The notes beneath the pieces are model-generated. The model ran no database searches. It was given only the letters and a program-made list of their open reading frames with translations, and was not told the DNA's origin. A stretch of DNA of 64,000 nucleotides from Hydrotalea flava (lineage in GTDB: Bacteria > Bacteroidota > Bacteroidia > Chitinophagales > Chitinophagaceae). The stretch is taken from positions 58,361-122,360 of the forward strand of contig NZ_LUHG01000050.1 of the NCBI RefSeq assembly GCF_001623405.1, given 5' to 3'. The position numbers and the translations under genes were made by a program. Positions 8,711 through 18,877 of the stretch are shown here, piece after piece. Numbering within the stretch: the stretch's first letter is position 1; the number at the start of each line of letters is the position of its first letter.

Positions 8711-10828
8711 ATGCACTTAAAAAAAACGGCAGTAATTATTTTTTTATTTTGTAGCCTTTTAGTCTTTACACAAGTAGAATCAAAAACCAATTTCAATACG
8801 CGGAATGGAATAGAAATTCATTTAAAAACACCTGCTTTTTTAAGAGAGGGCGATTTGGTATATCTAACCGTAAACATTCACAATAAAACCAATGCCGAAT
8901 TAACCGGACAAATGCAATTACAACTTACAGATGCAGCAACAGGAGATCCGGTAGATGGCTGGTTTGTCAACACCTTTCCGGTACAGTATTTTACTGCATC
9001 CCAAAAAGATAGTGTTGCTATCAATTTTCCAATTCAGGTTCCATACGGATTCAATCAACCTATACTACTTTCTGTAAAAGCAGTATCCGGTAATTGTACA
9101 GATAGTGCCAAAAACACAATCCCTATTTTCCCGAACCGTGCCATCATTCATAAAAACTTTTCATGCACATTTCATACAGGCAATGGCAATTCTATTTATT
9201 TGAAAGATTTGAACAATGCCAATGAAGAAAGTATTTCCAACAAATCATTTACAGCAATTATTGCAACACAACCAATATGGCAGGCCATAGAAGCCCTGAA
9301 AAAATTGCAATTTGCAAACAGAAACAATCCAATGTCAGTCGTATCACAATTCTTTTCCCAACAACTTTTACGAAATTATCAAGCATTACCTGCCTGTTTA
9401 TCATTATTGCCCTCGCCTGTTTTTACGGCATCAAATAACACCCAGCCCACTTCTAAATTCAATTTCTTTCATTTAAGTAGTAATGCACCACAAAAAGAAT
9501 TGCAAGATGAAAATGCTATTGAAAGTTTAAAAAAATTACAACAAAGTAATGGCAGTTTTGCAACAGGTTTGAATAAAGAAGCCAATGCACTGCTTACAGC
9601 AAAAATTATTACCATCTTAAGTAAGGTATATATAAACCATCAAACTGACAGTGCTACCAAAGCAGCATTATTTCCTTTGATGCAACAGGGATTGTTGTTT
9701 GTTCAAAAATCACTATCCAACACAATAGCACCTGATTTAACAACTACAACATTACTTTACTGCTATAGTAAAAGCCTGTTGAAAAATTGGCTGGTTACCT
9801 GCCCTTCAAATACTATTCTTTTCAACAGCTTAAAAAAACATGCTACTCAATACACACTGGCTAATCAGGCATTAATGGGAGCCATATTACAACAATATAA
9901 CGATACCGGATTGCTGTATAAAACCATACTGCAAACCATTCAACAGAGCGTTATTACAAGTGCAAACAATGCAACTGCAAGCTGGCCATCGGGAACAAAA
10001 GATATTTTTTCACCCAATGCGTTTGACACGCAAATTCAGATCATTCAGTTTTTACAAAATGCAGACGTGCACCAATATCCATTTATCAAAACCGTTTTAC
10101 CCAAAGCCTTACACACATTGGCTTTGCAGATACAACACAATAATATTGCCGAAAGCTGGTTAATAGCGCAGGCAGGTGCTTTAATATTGCAGGAAAGAAT
10201 ATTGTTAAATCCTCCTGCTACTCTTACACTGGGGAATCATGTTTTTTCAATTGAAAAAAATTGTAACGTTCGTATTTCCGGCAATAGCATAGACTCAACT
10301 CTGGCCCATATTACTATTCAAACCTCACAAACCGAAACCTCAATCTTTTATGGCAATATTCAATGGCAATATTTGCAGGATGTTGCTGCAATTCCTGCTA
10401 CCCATCAATCATGGAAGCTGAGTAAAAAACTTTTTGTACAAAAAACATTCAACCACCAAACACAATTACAGCTTTTATCAGAAAATGAACCACTTGCCAT
10501 TGGCGATACAATTATGATTCAACTCTCCATTCAAAATACATTACCTTCAGTTAAGGTAGTTACCATTACAGATAATTATTCTGCTTGTATGCAAATCATT
10601 GCCCATCCTCGCCAATCAACTGTTCTTGTAGCTGAACAAACCAACCTTTCTGGCCATCATTTTTTCATTGCTTCCCTACCTAAAGGAAAAACTAATCTGC
10701 AATATTTTGCTGTCATTACACAACCCGGACGATTTTCATCGGGCATTGCAAGTATCGCAGCCGAACTTCAGGAATACAAAAGCTATGCGCCTTCAATACA
10801 AATCAATGTTTCAAAAAAAACAAATTAG
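8711..10828 (+). CDS. Secreted stand-alone C-terminal half of alpha-2-macroglobulin
   Basis: A 705-residue exported protein (signal peptide about 1-24). Residues 37-130 match the bacterial A2M segment before the thioester domain (LREGD, then a conserved ELTG...LQLTDAATG block). Residues 180-580 follow the alpha-helical thioester-type domain. The last 120 residues match the A2M C-terminal domain (FFIASLPKG...GRFSSGIASI). The large N-terminal macroglobulin domains and bait region of a normal 1800-2000-residue A2M are absent. The place of the CxEQ thioester (about 205-217) has no Cys-Glu-Gln. It therefore cannot trap proteases covalently in the known way. No upstream A2M half is present. Function unknown. 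Confidence 0.75.
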   Translation: MHLKKTAVIIFLFCSLLVFTQVESKTNFNTRNGIEIHLKTPAFLREGDLVYLTVNIHNKTNAELTGQMQLQLTDAATGDPVDGWFVNTFPVQYFTASQKDSVAINFPIQVPYGFNQPILLSVKAVSGNCTDSAKNTIPIFPNRAIIHKNFSCTFHTGNGNSIYLKDLNNANEESISNKSFTAIIATQPIWQAIEALKKLQFANRNNPMSVVSQFFSQQLLRNYQALPACLSLLPSPVFTASNNTQPTSKFNFFHLSSNAPQKELQDENAIESLKKLQQSNGSFATGLNKEANALLTAKIITILSKVYINHQTDSATKAALFPLMQQGLLFVQKSLSNTIAPDLTTTTLLYCYSKSLLKNWLVTCPSNTILFNSLKKHATQYTLANQALMGAILQQYNDTGLLYKTILQTIQQSVITSANNATASWPSGTKDIFSPNAFDTQIQIIQFLQNADVHQYPFIKTVLPKALHTLALQIQHNNIAESWLIAQAGALILQERILLNPPATLTLGNHVFSIEKNCNVRISGNSIDSTLAHITIQTSQTETSIFYGNIQWQYLQDVAAIPATHQSWKLSKKLFVQKTFNHQTQLQLLSENEPLAIGDTIMIQLSIQNTLPSVKVVTITDNYSACMQIIAHPRQSTVLVAEQTNLSGHHFFIASLPKGKTNLQYFAVITQPGRFSSGIASIAAELQEYKSYAPSIQINVSKKTN

Positions 10829-10863
10829 CCTCATCCGGTTCATTTTATTTATATTTTTGAAAA

Positions 10864-11919
10864 ATGGAAGTGGATTATTTAATTGTTGGGCAAGGCATTG
10901 CAGGCACTATGCTCAGTTATTATTTATTACAACAAAGCAATACCGTTACTATTATTGATAATTACAATCCGTCATCTGCTTCTAATATTGCCAGCGGTGT
11001 AATAAATCCTATTACAGGCAGAAGATTTGTAAGAACCTGGATGATTGAAACGCTTATGCCATTTGCAGTAAACGCCTATCGGGCATTAGAAAAAGAATTG
11101 AATATTTCGTTGATACAACAAACCAATTTACTCGATTTTCATTCCACGCCACAAATGCAGTTGGCATTTACAAATCAATTACCCACCGAAACTGAATATT
11201 TACGTGTTCCAGAAAATTCGCTTCAATGGAAAAAATATTTTAACTACCCATTCGGTGTTGGCGAAACCCATCCTACCTGGTTGGTGAACCTGCAACTGCT
11301 CATTCAAACCTGGCGGAAAAAATTAAGTACACAGCAATTACTGATTGCAGAACATTTTAGCATAGAGGCATTACAAATCCATCCCTCTTATATTCAATAT
11401 CAGGGTATCCAAGCAAAAGCTATTATTTTTTGTAATGGTACCCAGGCTGTCAATTTACCTTATTTTCAAAAACTTCCTTTTGCACCCAATAAAGGAGAAG
11501 CATTGATTTTAGCAATACAACAATTACCAAGGCAACACATTTATAAACAGGGACTTAGTCTGGTACCCTGGCAAAGCAACCTGTGGTGGGCAGGGTCTTC
11601 GTATGAATGGAGTTATGAACACGCTAATCCAACAGAAATTTTTCGTCAAAAAACCCTGCAACAATTACAGCAATGGCTACAATTGCCTTTTGAAATAAAG
11701 GCACATGTTGCTGCTGAGCGGCCTGCCACACTGGAACGAAGACCTTTTATAGGAATGCACCCCTATTTTCCGCAAATTGGCATATTCAATGGATTGGGTA
11801 CCAAAGGTTGTTCATTGGCACCTTATTTTGCTAAAGTATTCAGCGAACATTTAAAGTATGGTCAGCCACTTATACCGGAGGTGGCCATCCATCGTTTCCA
11901 TAAAATTTTAGCTCCCTGA
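10864..11919 (+). CDS. FAD-dependent oxidoreductase (D-amino-acid oxidase fold)
   Basis: A 351-residue protein of the DAO superfamily. The N-terminal dinucleotide-binding loop VGQGIAGT (GxGxxG at 9-14) is followed by the substrate domain with GVINPITGRRFVRTW. A C-terminal FAD-contacting segment GLGTKGCSLAPYFA completes the fold. Such proteins oxidise amine or amino-acid C-N bonds; the substrate cannot be read from sequence. It resembles the oxidase half of MnmC-like proteins but has no methyltransferase part. It starts 35 bp after the A2M-like gene and may share its transcript. Confidence 0.8.
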   Translation: MEVDYLIVGQGIAGTMLSYYLLQQSNTVTIIDNYNPSSASNIASGVINPITGRRFVRTWMIETLMPFAVNAYRALEKELNISLIQQTNLLDFHSTPQMQLAFTNQLPTETEYLRVPENSLQWKKYFNYPFGVGETHPTWLVNLQLLIQTWRKKLSTQQLLIAEHFSIEALQIHPSYIQYQGIQAKAIIFCNGTQAVNLPYFQKLPFAPNKGEALILAIQQLPRQHIYKQGLSLVPWQSNLWWAGSSYEWSYEHANPTEIFRQKTLQQLQQWLQLPFEIKAHVAAERPATLERRPFIGMHPYFPQIGIFNGLGTKGCSLAPYFAKVFSEHLKYGQPLIPEVAIHRFHKILAP

Positions 11920-12090
11920 TTTGTTCATAAAAAATTAATATTGCAGACTATTTGCTTAATTCATCAACCCAAACGAATGAAAGTGCCCCAACCTGCAATA
12001 ATTGCCAATGGTTTAGCCAATCCAATGGATGCGAATATCAATACAATCACTTCCGAAAAACAATATAATATTCCATTAAAATACCGAAAA

Positions 12091-12444
12091 ATGGAAAACC
12101 TGCACATTGTTTTCTGGCTGTTTAAAGACATTAGCTGGTGCATATTTTGGCGCCCGTTAGGCATTGCCATGATTTTTCCAACCCTGATTATTTCTATTGT
12201 TATTGCATATCGCACCCGGCAATTTATGTCAGAGCTATGCCATAATTTAGCCATTACGGTTTGGATTACCGCCAATTCCTATTGGATGATTAGCGAGTTT
12301 TTACATTTTGATGAAAAACTCGTTGCCCCCGGTATTACCTTCAAACATCTGGCCATGATTCCCTTTAGTATTGGTATTCTCATTTTGGCCTTCTACTATT
12401 TGTATTGGAAACCCAAACACAAAAATGCATTGGATAGTTTGTAA
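12091..12444 (+). CDS. Small membrane protein of unknown function
   Basis: A 117-residue protein counted from the ATG at 12091. An upstream in-frame extension to a TTG at 11941 is hydrophilic and unlike a membrane-protein start, so I prefer the internal ATG. It has about three membrane spans (roughly 16-38, 47-66, 86-107). Aromatic and His-rich turns such as FWLFKDISW and ITANSYWMISEFLHF look conserved. I do not recognise a named family. The neighbours (an oxidoreductase before, aspS after) do not suggest a role. Confidence 0.55.
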   Translation: MENLHIVFWLFKDISWCIFWRPLGIAMIFPTLIISIVIAYRTRQFMSELCHNLAITVWITANSYWMISEFLHFDEKLVAPGITFKHLAMIPFSIGILILAFYYLYWKPKHKNALDSL

Positions 12445-12534
12445 AACAGCAATAGCCGTACTTACACACAACATTATCGGCAAAAGGCCATACAACTAAC
12501 GGCATAATTCTGCATCCATCAATCGCATTTCAGC

Positions 12535-12542
12535 TATATTTG
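12535..12542 (+). promoter_or_regulatory. Promoter -7 element far upstream of aspS
   Basis: TATATTTG followed by C matches TAnnTTTG. If used, it gives an aspS leader of about 170 nt that holds a 26-codon ORF (12561-12641) and a GGGTTA/TAACCC inverted repeat (12645-12650 and 12664-12669). Confidence 0.45.
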
Positions 12543-12719
12543 CAGCCCATAAAGTTAGTTATGTTACCGGCTTTTGTAATAGGTTCAGCTTCGTTGCGCC
12601 GCACACTGCAGCACCTTCCTTACTACCCGGCAACCTTCTAACAGGGGTTACCCTTACAAAAAATAACCCATTTTAAAACATACTTTGGCAATATAAATAC
12701 AAATATTAAAAAAATAATA

Positions 12720-14546
12720 ATGTATAGAACGCATACCTGTGGAGAATTAAACAGCAACGATGTACAAAAAAATGTAACCCTGGCAGGCTGGGTGCAAACC
12801 ATTCGGAAATTTGGCAGCATCACTTTTGTAGATATCAGAGACCGGTATGGCATTACGCAACTGCTTTTTAATGAAAGTTTGAACGATACTTTAGAAGCCA
12901 ATCCTTTAGGCCGCGAATTTGTAATTCAGGCAAAAGGCATGGTGCATGAAAGAAGCAATAAAAACCCTCAATTAGCTACCGGCGATATTGAAGTAGTGGT
13001 GACTGAATTTAGCATTTTAAATAAATCGGCTGTACCACCTTTTACTATTCAGGATGATACCGATGGTGGTGATGATGTGCGCATGAAATACCGATTTCTC
13101 GACTTACGCAGAAATACTGTAAAGAAAAATTTAGTGCTTCGATACGAAGTGAGTCGTGCAACCCGTAACTACCTGCACGAACACGGTTTTATGGATATAG
13201 AAACGCCTTTCCTTATTAAATCTACCCCCGAAGGGGCCAGAGATTTTGTGGTACCCAGCCGCATGAATCCGGGACAATTTTATGCACTGCCGCAAAGCCC
13301 GCAAACATTTAAGCAATTGCTAATGGTAAGCGGTTACGACCGATACTACCAAATTGTAAAATGTTTTAGAGATGAAGATTTAAGAGCCGACCGCCAGCCC
13401 GAGTTTACACAAATAGATTGTGAAATGAGTTTTGTGGAACAGGAAGATATTTTAAACATGTTTGAAGGGTTGGTGAAACACATTTTTAAAGCAGTAAAAA
13501 ATATTGACTATACAGCACCGGTTGAACGCATGTCGTGGGAAGAAGCGATGTGGCAATTTGGAAACGACAAACCCGATATTCGTTTTAATATGCCCCTGTG
13601 TAATATTAAATTTCCGGCACATGCATTTCCCGGTAAACAAAATCAGGCATATCTTATTAATGGTGCCGATTTTAAAGTGTTTGATGAAGCCGAAACCGTT
13701 ATTGCCATTGCCATTCCGGGCTGTAGTGAATATACCCGCAAACAAACCGACGAATTAACCGAATGGATAAAAAGACCACAAATTGGCATGAAAGGCTTGG
13801 CATTTATTAAGTACAATACCGATGGAACACTCAAAAGCAGTGTAGATAAGTTTTACAGCGAGGATAAGCTAAAAGCCATTGCAGCCGCAGCCAATGCACA
13901 ACCCGGCGATTTAATTGTATTATTAGCCGGAACAGAAGAAAAAACACGTAAGGCCATGAGCGAATTGAGGCTTGAAATGGCCAACCGTTTGGGCTTACGC
14001 AAAAAAGATGAATTTAAATTATTGTGGGTACTTGATTTTCCATTGTTTGAATATGATCCAGAAAACAACCGGTGGGTTGCCAGGCACCATCCTTTCACCT
14101 CGCCCAAACCGGAATACATTGAAACCATGATTCAACACTCGCCAGTTATTACTGATCCTGCAAAATATTTAGAACACCCCTATGCCAATATAAAAGCCAA
14201 TGCCTACGATATGGTATTGAATGGCAATGAAATTGGCGGTGGTTCTGTTCGTATTTATCAACGCCAACTCCAGGAAAAAATGTTTGATGCACTGGGTATG
14301 GATGAAGCAGAACAACAACACAAATTTGGATTTTTACTCGGTGCATTTGAATATGGTGCACCACCACACGGCGGATTGGCATTTGGGTTCGATCGGCTTT
14401 GCGCCATTTTAGGCGGCAGCGAAAGTATCCGCGATTTTATTGCATTCCCCAAAAACAACAGCGGCAGAGATGTGATGTTAGATGCCCCCGGCCCTATTGA
14501 TGAAAAACAATTTAAAGAGTTACAAATAAAACTGAACCTACAGTAA
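12720..14546 (+). CDS. aspS: Aspartyl-tRNA synthetase
   Basis: A 608-residue class IIb synthetase that charges tRNA-Asp. It has an N-terminal OB-fold anticodon-binding domain (1-105) and class II motif 2 ([18 protein letters not shown], 216-233). The bacterial GAD insertion domain lies at about 290-420, and motif 3 is in [15 protein letters not shown] from residue 552. The GAD insert marks it as bacterial-type AspRS. Whether it is discriminating or non-discriminating (AspRS versus Asp/AsnRS) cannot be settled without the rest of the genome. The leader upstream is unusually long for this window. Confidence 0.97.
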   Translation: MYRTHTCGELNSNDVQKNVTLAGWVQTIRKFGSITFVDIRDRYGITQLLFNESLNDTLEANPLGREFVIQAKGMVHERSNKNPQLATGDIEVVVTEFSILNKSAVPPFTIQDDTDGGDDVRMKYRFLDLRRNTVKKNLVLRYEVSRATRNYLHEHGFMDIETPFLIKSTPEGARDFVVPSRMNPGQFYALPQSPQTFKQLLMVSGYDRYYQIVKCFRDEDLRADRQPEFTQIDCEMSFVEQEDILNMFEGLVKHIFKAVKNIDYTAPVERMSWEEAMWQFGNDKPDIRFNMPLCNIKFPAHAFPGKQNQAYLINGADFKVFDEAETVIAIAIPGCSEYTRKQTDELTEWIKRPQIGMKGLAFIKYNTDGTLKSSVDKFYSEDKLKAIAAAANAQPGDLIVLLAGTEEKTRKAMSELRLEMANRLGLRKKDEFKLLWVLDFPLFEYDPENNRWVARHHPFTSPKPEYIETMIQHSPVITDPAKYLEHPYANIKANAYDMVLNGNEIGGGSVRIYQRQLQEKMFDALGMDEAEQQHKFGFLLGAFEYGAPPHGGLAFGFDRLCAILGGSESIRDFIAFPKNNSGRDVMLDAPGPIDEKQFKELQIKLNLQ

Positions 14547-14603
14547 CCGATTCAAATAACAACACCTCAGCAGTCTGAAAAATTGAAACAGTAAAAAATA
14601 AGT

Positions 14604-15116
14604 ATGAAAATATTAAGTATTTATAGAATTCTTACCATCATTTTACTTCCCTTTGCTATCCTGTTTGGCTTTGAGAGTGTAATTTCCATTTTTGCCGGCA
14701 TTGGCAATCCAACTGTTATGCTAAGTGCTGTGATATTGGCCTGTGTGGTAATTTATATTTTTGCCAGTGCTGTTTTTTTATACAAAGGCATCTTAAAAAA
14801 CAGCCCTTGTAAAGCAACCTTGAAAGATTGGATTAAAATTAATGCTGTAATAGCTATTATCTTTTCAGTATTAGCCATTATATCTTGTGTTTCCATTTTA
14901 TATTTCTTTTCCAACAAGGACATGTATGCCAAATTTTTAGCTGTATTAAACGAATCTAAACCAGCTAACTTGCCTGCCAACATCACTTCACCCGAATTAA
15001 TGGCTGCCATGCACAATGCCATTTTAATTATGCTGCCTTTTTCTATTGTTTTATTTGTGCATATTTTAATCACCTACCAACTCATGAAAAAATATGCAGC
15101 TTTATTCTTAAAATAA
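14604..15116 (+). CDS. Four-span membrane protein of unknown function
   Basis: A 170-residue integral membrane protein with four predicted spans (about 9-32, 38-60, 82-104 and 138-161). A short loop between spans 3 and 4 contains SKPANLPANITSPELMAAMHN. No catalytic motif or family signature is recognised. It lies 57 bp after aspS and 45 bp before rarA on the same strand, so it may be transcribed with either, but a functional link is not evident. Confidence 0.6.
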   Translation: MKILSIYRILTIILLPFAILFGFESVISIFAGIGNPTVMLSAVILACVVIYIFASAVFLYKGILKNSPCKATLKDWIKINAVIAIIFSVLAIISCVSILYFFSNKDMYAKFLAVLNESKPANLPANITSPELMAAMHNAILIMLPFSIVLFVHILITYQLMKKYAALFLK

Positions 15117-15161
15117 TTTTTTGTTGGCCATACCCTGAATATTTTTTTTTACTTTTCAGGC

Positions 15162-16427
15162 ATGAACACAATGCCTCCTTTGGCGGAAAGAATGCGTCCA
15201 AAGTCTTTACAGGAATTATCCGGCCAACAGCACCTTACCGGAAAAGACAGTATTCTCAATAAAGCGCTGATACAAGGTTATATTCCTTCCATCATTTTAT
15301 GGGGACCACCTGGCGTGGGTAAAACAACCTTAGCCAATATTATTGCTAATACTTTACAGGTACCTTACTTTCAACTCAGCGCCATAAGCAGCGGCGTAAA
15401 AGAAGTAAGAGAAGTCATTGAAACAGCCAGGCAAACCAAACGTGCCATTTTATTTATAGATGAAATTCATCGCTTCAACAAAGGCCAACAAGATGCATTA
15501 TTAGGCGCTGTTGAACAAGGCATTATTACCTTAATTGGTGCAACAACCGAAAATCCTTCTTTCGAAGTTAATGCAGCTTTGCTGAGCCGTTGCCAGGTAT
15601 ATCTTTTAAAACCATTACAGGAAAATGATTTGTTGCAACTATTACAAACCGCTATTGAGAAAGATGCAATACTGCAAACCTACTCCATTCAATTAAAAGA
15701 AACCACTGTGCTATTGCAACTTTCCGGTGGTGATGCCCGAAAATTGCTCAATTTATTTGAACTGGTTATTCTATCCTCCAAAGAAAAAAATATTACAATC
15801 ACCAACGAAATGGTAACAGCCATTGCCCAACAAAAAGTGGCGTTGTATGATAAAAATGGCGAGCAACACTATGATATTATATCTGCCTTTATTAAAAGCA
15901 TGCGAGGAAGCGATCCGAATGCTGCTGTATACTGGCTGGCACGTATGATAGAAGGCGGGGAAGATGTAAAATTTATTGCCCGGCGTATGGTTATTTTTGC
16001 CAGTGAAGATATTGGCAACGCCAATCCCAATGCGTTATTATTAGCTAATGCAACTTTTGATGCCGTGAATAAAATTGGTTATCCTGAAAGCAGGATAATT
16101 TTAAGCCAGTGTGCCACGTATTTAGCAGGTTCACCAAAAAGTAATGCTGCATACGAAGCCATTAATAAAGCATTGCAAACAGCAAGAACTACCGGCGATC
16201 TTTCCGTTCCATTTCACATTCGCAATGCCCCTACTACTTTAATGAAAAATTTAGATTATGGAAAAAACTACCAATATCCGCATTTAGGTGAAGGTAATTT
16301 TTTGGATCAGGAATATTTGCCCAAAGAAATATCTGGCACAACGTTTTATTCACCCGGAAACAATGCCAGAGAAAATGAAATCAGAAAATTTTTAAAAGAA
16401 CGCTGGAAAAACAAATACAATTACTAA
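15162..16427 (+). CDS. rarA: Replication-associated recombination protein A (AAA+ ATPase)
   Basis: A 421-residue member of the RarA/MgsA/WRNIP1 family, which acts at stalled replication forks and is related to clamp-loader ATPases. It has Walker [10 protein letters not shown] (48-56), Walker [20 protein letters not shown] (about 96-114) and the sensor/arginine-finger segment [18 protein letters not shown]. The C-terminal tetramerisation region carries the family blocks [22 protein letters not shown] and [10 protein letters not shown]. Length is typical. The N-terminal [12 protein letters not shown] is the family start. Confidence 0.96.
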   Translation: MNTMPPLAERMRPKSLQELSGQQHLTGKDSILNKALIQGYIPSIILWGPPGVGKTTLANIIANTLQVPYFQLSAISSGVKEVREVIETARQTKRAILFIDEIHRFNKGQQDALLGAVEQGIITLIGATTENPSFEVNAALLSRCQVYLLKPLQENDLLQLLQTAIEKDAILQTYSIQLKETTVLLQLSGGDARKLLNLFELVILSSKEKNITITNEMVTAIAQQKVALYDKNGEQHYDIISAFIKSMRGSDPNAAVYWLARMIEGGEDVKFIARRMVIFASEDIGNANPNALLLANATFDAVNKIGYPESRIILSQCATYLAGSPKSNAAYEAINKALQTARTTGDLSVPFHIRNAPTTLMKNLDYGKNYQYPHLGEGNFLDQEYLPKEISGTTFYSPGNNARENEIRKFLKERWKNKYNY

Positions 16428-16474
16428 TCTTCAAAACCATCTTTCTATTTATCTTTAAACAATAAACAAATGCT

Positions 16475-17830
16475 ATGAGAAAATTTTATTGCACCCTACT
16501 GCTTTTAGCAGTTAGCACTTCAGCTATTTACAGCCAAACCATTATTGACCGCGATCCTGAAATTGCAGCAATGGTAAAAGAAGTATCTGCCGATTCACTA
16601 CACAGTTACATTAAAACTTTAGTAAACTTTGGCACACGCAATACGCTCAGCACACAAACCAATCCTAAAAGAGGTATTGGTGCTGCCAGAAAATGGGTAT
16701 TACAAAAATTCAATGAATTTGCTGCTGCCAGTAACGGCCGTTTAACTGCTTTTATTGACACGGTTACGTATCAGCCGGATGGAAAAAGAGTAGATAGTAC
16801 CATTATTTTAGGCAATGTAGTAGCTACTTTAAAAGGCACTGATCCGAACGACCATCGTATTTTTATCATCAGCGGGCATTTAGATAATATGCGCACCAAT
16901 GTAATGGATCGGGTAAATGAAGCACCCGGTGCCAACGACGACGGCAGCGGTTCAGCAGCTGTAATTGAATGTGCCAGAATTATGAGCCGGCATACTTTTC
17001 CTGCTACTGTAATTTTTGTAACAGTGAGTGGAGAAGAGCAGGGTTTATTAGGTGCATACTATATGGCCAAAAAAGCCAAAAAAGAAGGCTGGGATATTGA
17101 AGCTGTGCTAAACAACGATATCATGGGCAGCAACAACAGCAGCGAAACCAACATTATTGACAATACAAGAATCAGAGTTTTTAGCGAAGGATTACCGGCT
17201 TATGAAACAGAAAAACAAGCCAAACGTATTCGGGCATTAGGTTTGGAAAACGACGGTAAGGCCCGTCAGTTAGCCCGTTATGTAAAAGAAATTGGCGAAA
17301 GATATGTAGACAATATTCAGGTGGTAATGATTTACAGAAACGACCGCTTTTTAAGAGGTGGCGACCATTTACCTTATGTTGAAAATGGGTTTGCAGCCGT
17401 AAGAATTACTGAAATGAACGAAAACTACTATCACCAGCATCAGGATGTAAGAAAAGAAAATGGCATTCAATATGGCGATTTGCCAGAATTTATGGACTAT
17501 GAATACCTAAGAAAAAACACAGCCATTAACTTAGCCAACCTTGCAAATTTAGCCAAAGCACCTGCCATGCCACAAAATGTAACTGTAGAAGTAAAAAAAT
17601 TAAGCAATTATACCAGCCTGCATTGGGATAAACCGGCAACAGGCAATGTAAAAGGATATTATATTTTAATGCGTGAAACGACCAGCGCTTTCTGGCAAAA
17701 GAAATTATTTACCACTGCTATCAATGCTGATTTGCCATATTCTAAGGACAATTATTTTTTTGCAGTACAATCAGTTGGTGAAGCTGGAAATGAGAGCCTG
17801 CCTGTTGTTCCGAGTATTGCAGGAAGATAA
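16475..17830 (+). CDS. Secreted M28-family zinc aminopeptidase
   Basis: A 451-residue exported metallopeptidase (signal peptide about 1-20, ending IYSQ). The two-zinc M28 ligand set is present: His135 in SGHLDN, Asp155/156 in PGANDDGSGSA, the SGEEQGLLG glutamates (187-188), Asp215 in NNDIMGS, and a His in YYHQHQD (about 320-322). The C-terminal 90 residues look like a fibronectin-III-type beta domain. It probably trims peptides at the cell surface or in the periplasm. No T9SS sorting domain is seen, so periplasmic or OM location is likely. Confidence 0.9.
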   Translation: MRKFYCTLLLLAVSTSAIYSQTIIDRDPEIAAMVKEVSADSLHSYIKTLVNFGTRNTLSTQTNPKRGIGAARKWVLQKFNEFAAASNGRLTAFIDTVTYQPDGKRVDSTIILGNVVATLKGTDPNDHRIFIISGHLDNMRTNVMDRVNEAPGANDDGSGSAAVIECARIMSRHTFPATVIFVTVSGEEQGLLGAYYMAKKAKKEGWDIEAVLNNDIMGSNNSSETNIIDNTRIRVFSEGLPAYETEKQAKRIRALGLENDGKARQLARYVKEIGERYVDNIQVVMIYRNDRFLRGGDHLPYVENGFAAVRITEMNENYYHQHQDVRKENGIQYGDLPEFMDYEYLRKNTAINLANLANLAKAPAMPQNVTVEVKKLSNYTSLHWDKPATGNVKGYYILMRETTSAFWQKKLFTTAINADLPYSKDNYFFAVQSVGEAGNESLPVVPSIAGR

Positions 17831-17901
17831 TGATGGATGAAAACTGCCTTAGAATTGGTAATGCAAATTATACCGGTAGAGGCTAAGCCATCATTTTTTT
17901 T
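17829..17901 (+). terminator. Long-stem terminator after the M28 peptidase
   Basis: TGATGG (17831-17836) pairs with CCATCA (17888-17893). CTTAG/CTAAG and GGTA/TACC pair further in. A run of eight or more Ts follows. The gene's own stop codon lies at the base of the structure. Confidence 0.65.
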
Positions 17902-17988
17902 AAAAAAAGATAATAGTAAATGGTTGAAGAAACAGTAGCAGGTTAATCAATAAAGTTTTAATTAACTTTATTCCAATAACAAAGCTGC

Positions 17989-18867
17989 ATGAAAGTCATC
18001 AACCGTTTCTGTTATCTTTTTTTTATTGGAATAATGCTAACCCTCTTTTTAGCATGCAACAAACATAACATAACAGCTAATCATGCACCGTTGGCTGCGC
18101 AAAACCTGATGAATGTTGCTTATGTACCAGACCCTTTACAAAAAATGGATGTGTATTTACCGGTAGGGAGAGATACAATACACACCAAAGTATTAATGCT
18201 CATTCATGGTGGCGCATGGACATCAGGCGACAAAACAGATTTTGATACCGCCATACTAACATTGCAAAATAGTTTACCCAATTTTGCATTGTGCAATATC
18301 AATTCCCGTTTGGCAACCATTCAGGGAGCCAATGTATGGCCTACACAATTATCAGATATCAATAGTGCATTTCAATCCCTGCAACAGCAGCAAGCCAAGT
18401 ATGTTATTAACACCAGTCAATCGGCTGTTTTTGGTGCCAGTGCCGGAGCCCAATTGGCCTTGTTATTGGGATATACGCATTCTGATAAAATTAAAGCAAT
18501 CATTGATTTATTCGGACATACAGATTTGGCTGCTTTGTATTACAATGCCCCCAATCTGTTGTACCCCTCATTACTATCCATTTTCCTGAACGGAACACCT
18601 GCTACCAATATGCCGGCCTACATCAGCGCCAGTCCTCTATATTTGGTCAATACATCAAAACTACCACTTACTATTATTTTTCATGGAACTGCAGATGATG
18701 TGGTACCCATTAGTCAAAGTGATAGTTTAAATAATCGGTTAAGCAACTATGACATTACTCATCAATATATTCAATATGCCGGTGCAGGACATGGGGGGAC
18801 AGGAGTAAACTTAATTGACACATACAACAAAAGCATCCAGTTTTTACAACAGATAATGCCCAATTAA
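17989..18867 (+). CDS. Lipoprotein alpha/beta hydrolase (esterase)
   Basis: A 292-residue alpha/beta hydrolase of the carboxylesterase/BD-FAE type. The signal ends in a lipobox, LFLAC (Cys23), so it is probably membrane-anchored. It shows the oxyanion HGGAW (73-77), nucleophile elbow GASAG with Ser151, a GTADDVVP segment carrying the acid, and GAGHGG carrying the catalytic His. It likely hydrolyses small esters at the cell surface or periplasmic membrane. The substrate is unknown. It is followed 10 bp later by an acetyltransferase gene, suggesting a two-gene unit. Confidence 0.85.
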   Translation: MKVINRFCYLFFIGIMLTLFLACNKHNITANHAPLAAQNLMNVAYVPDPLQKMDVYLPVGRDTIHTKVLMLIHGGAWTSGDKTDFDTAILTLQNSLPNFALCNINSRLATIQGANVWPTQLSDINSAFQSLQQQQAKYVINTSQSAVFGASAGAQLALLLGYTHSDKIKAIIDLFGHTDLAALYYNAPNLLYPSLLSIFLNGTPATNMPAYISASPLYLVNTSKLPLTIIFHGTADDVVPISQSDSLNNRLSNYDITHQYIQYAGAGHGGTGVNLIDTYNKSIQFLQQIMPN

Positions 18868-18877
18868 AAATTACACA

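Noticed and set aside
11941..12090. N-terminal extension of the small membrane protein from a TTG start
   Set aside because: The 50 extra residues are hydrophilic, the TTG is unusual, and the ATG at 12091 begins a membrane-protein-like start.
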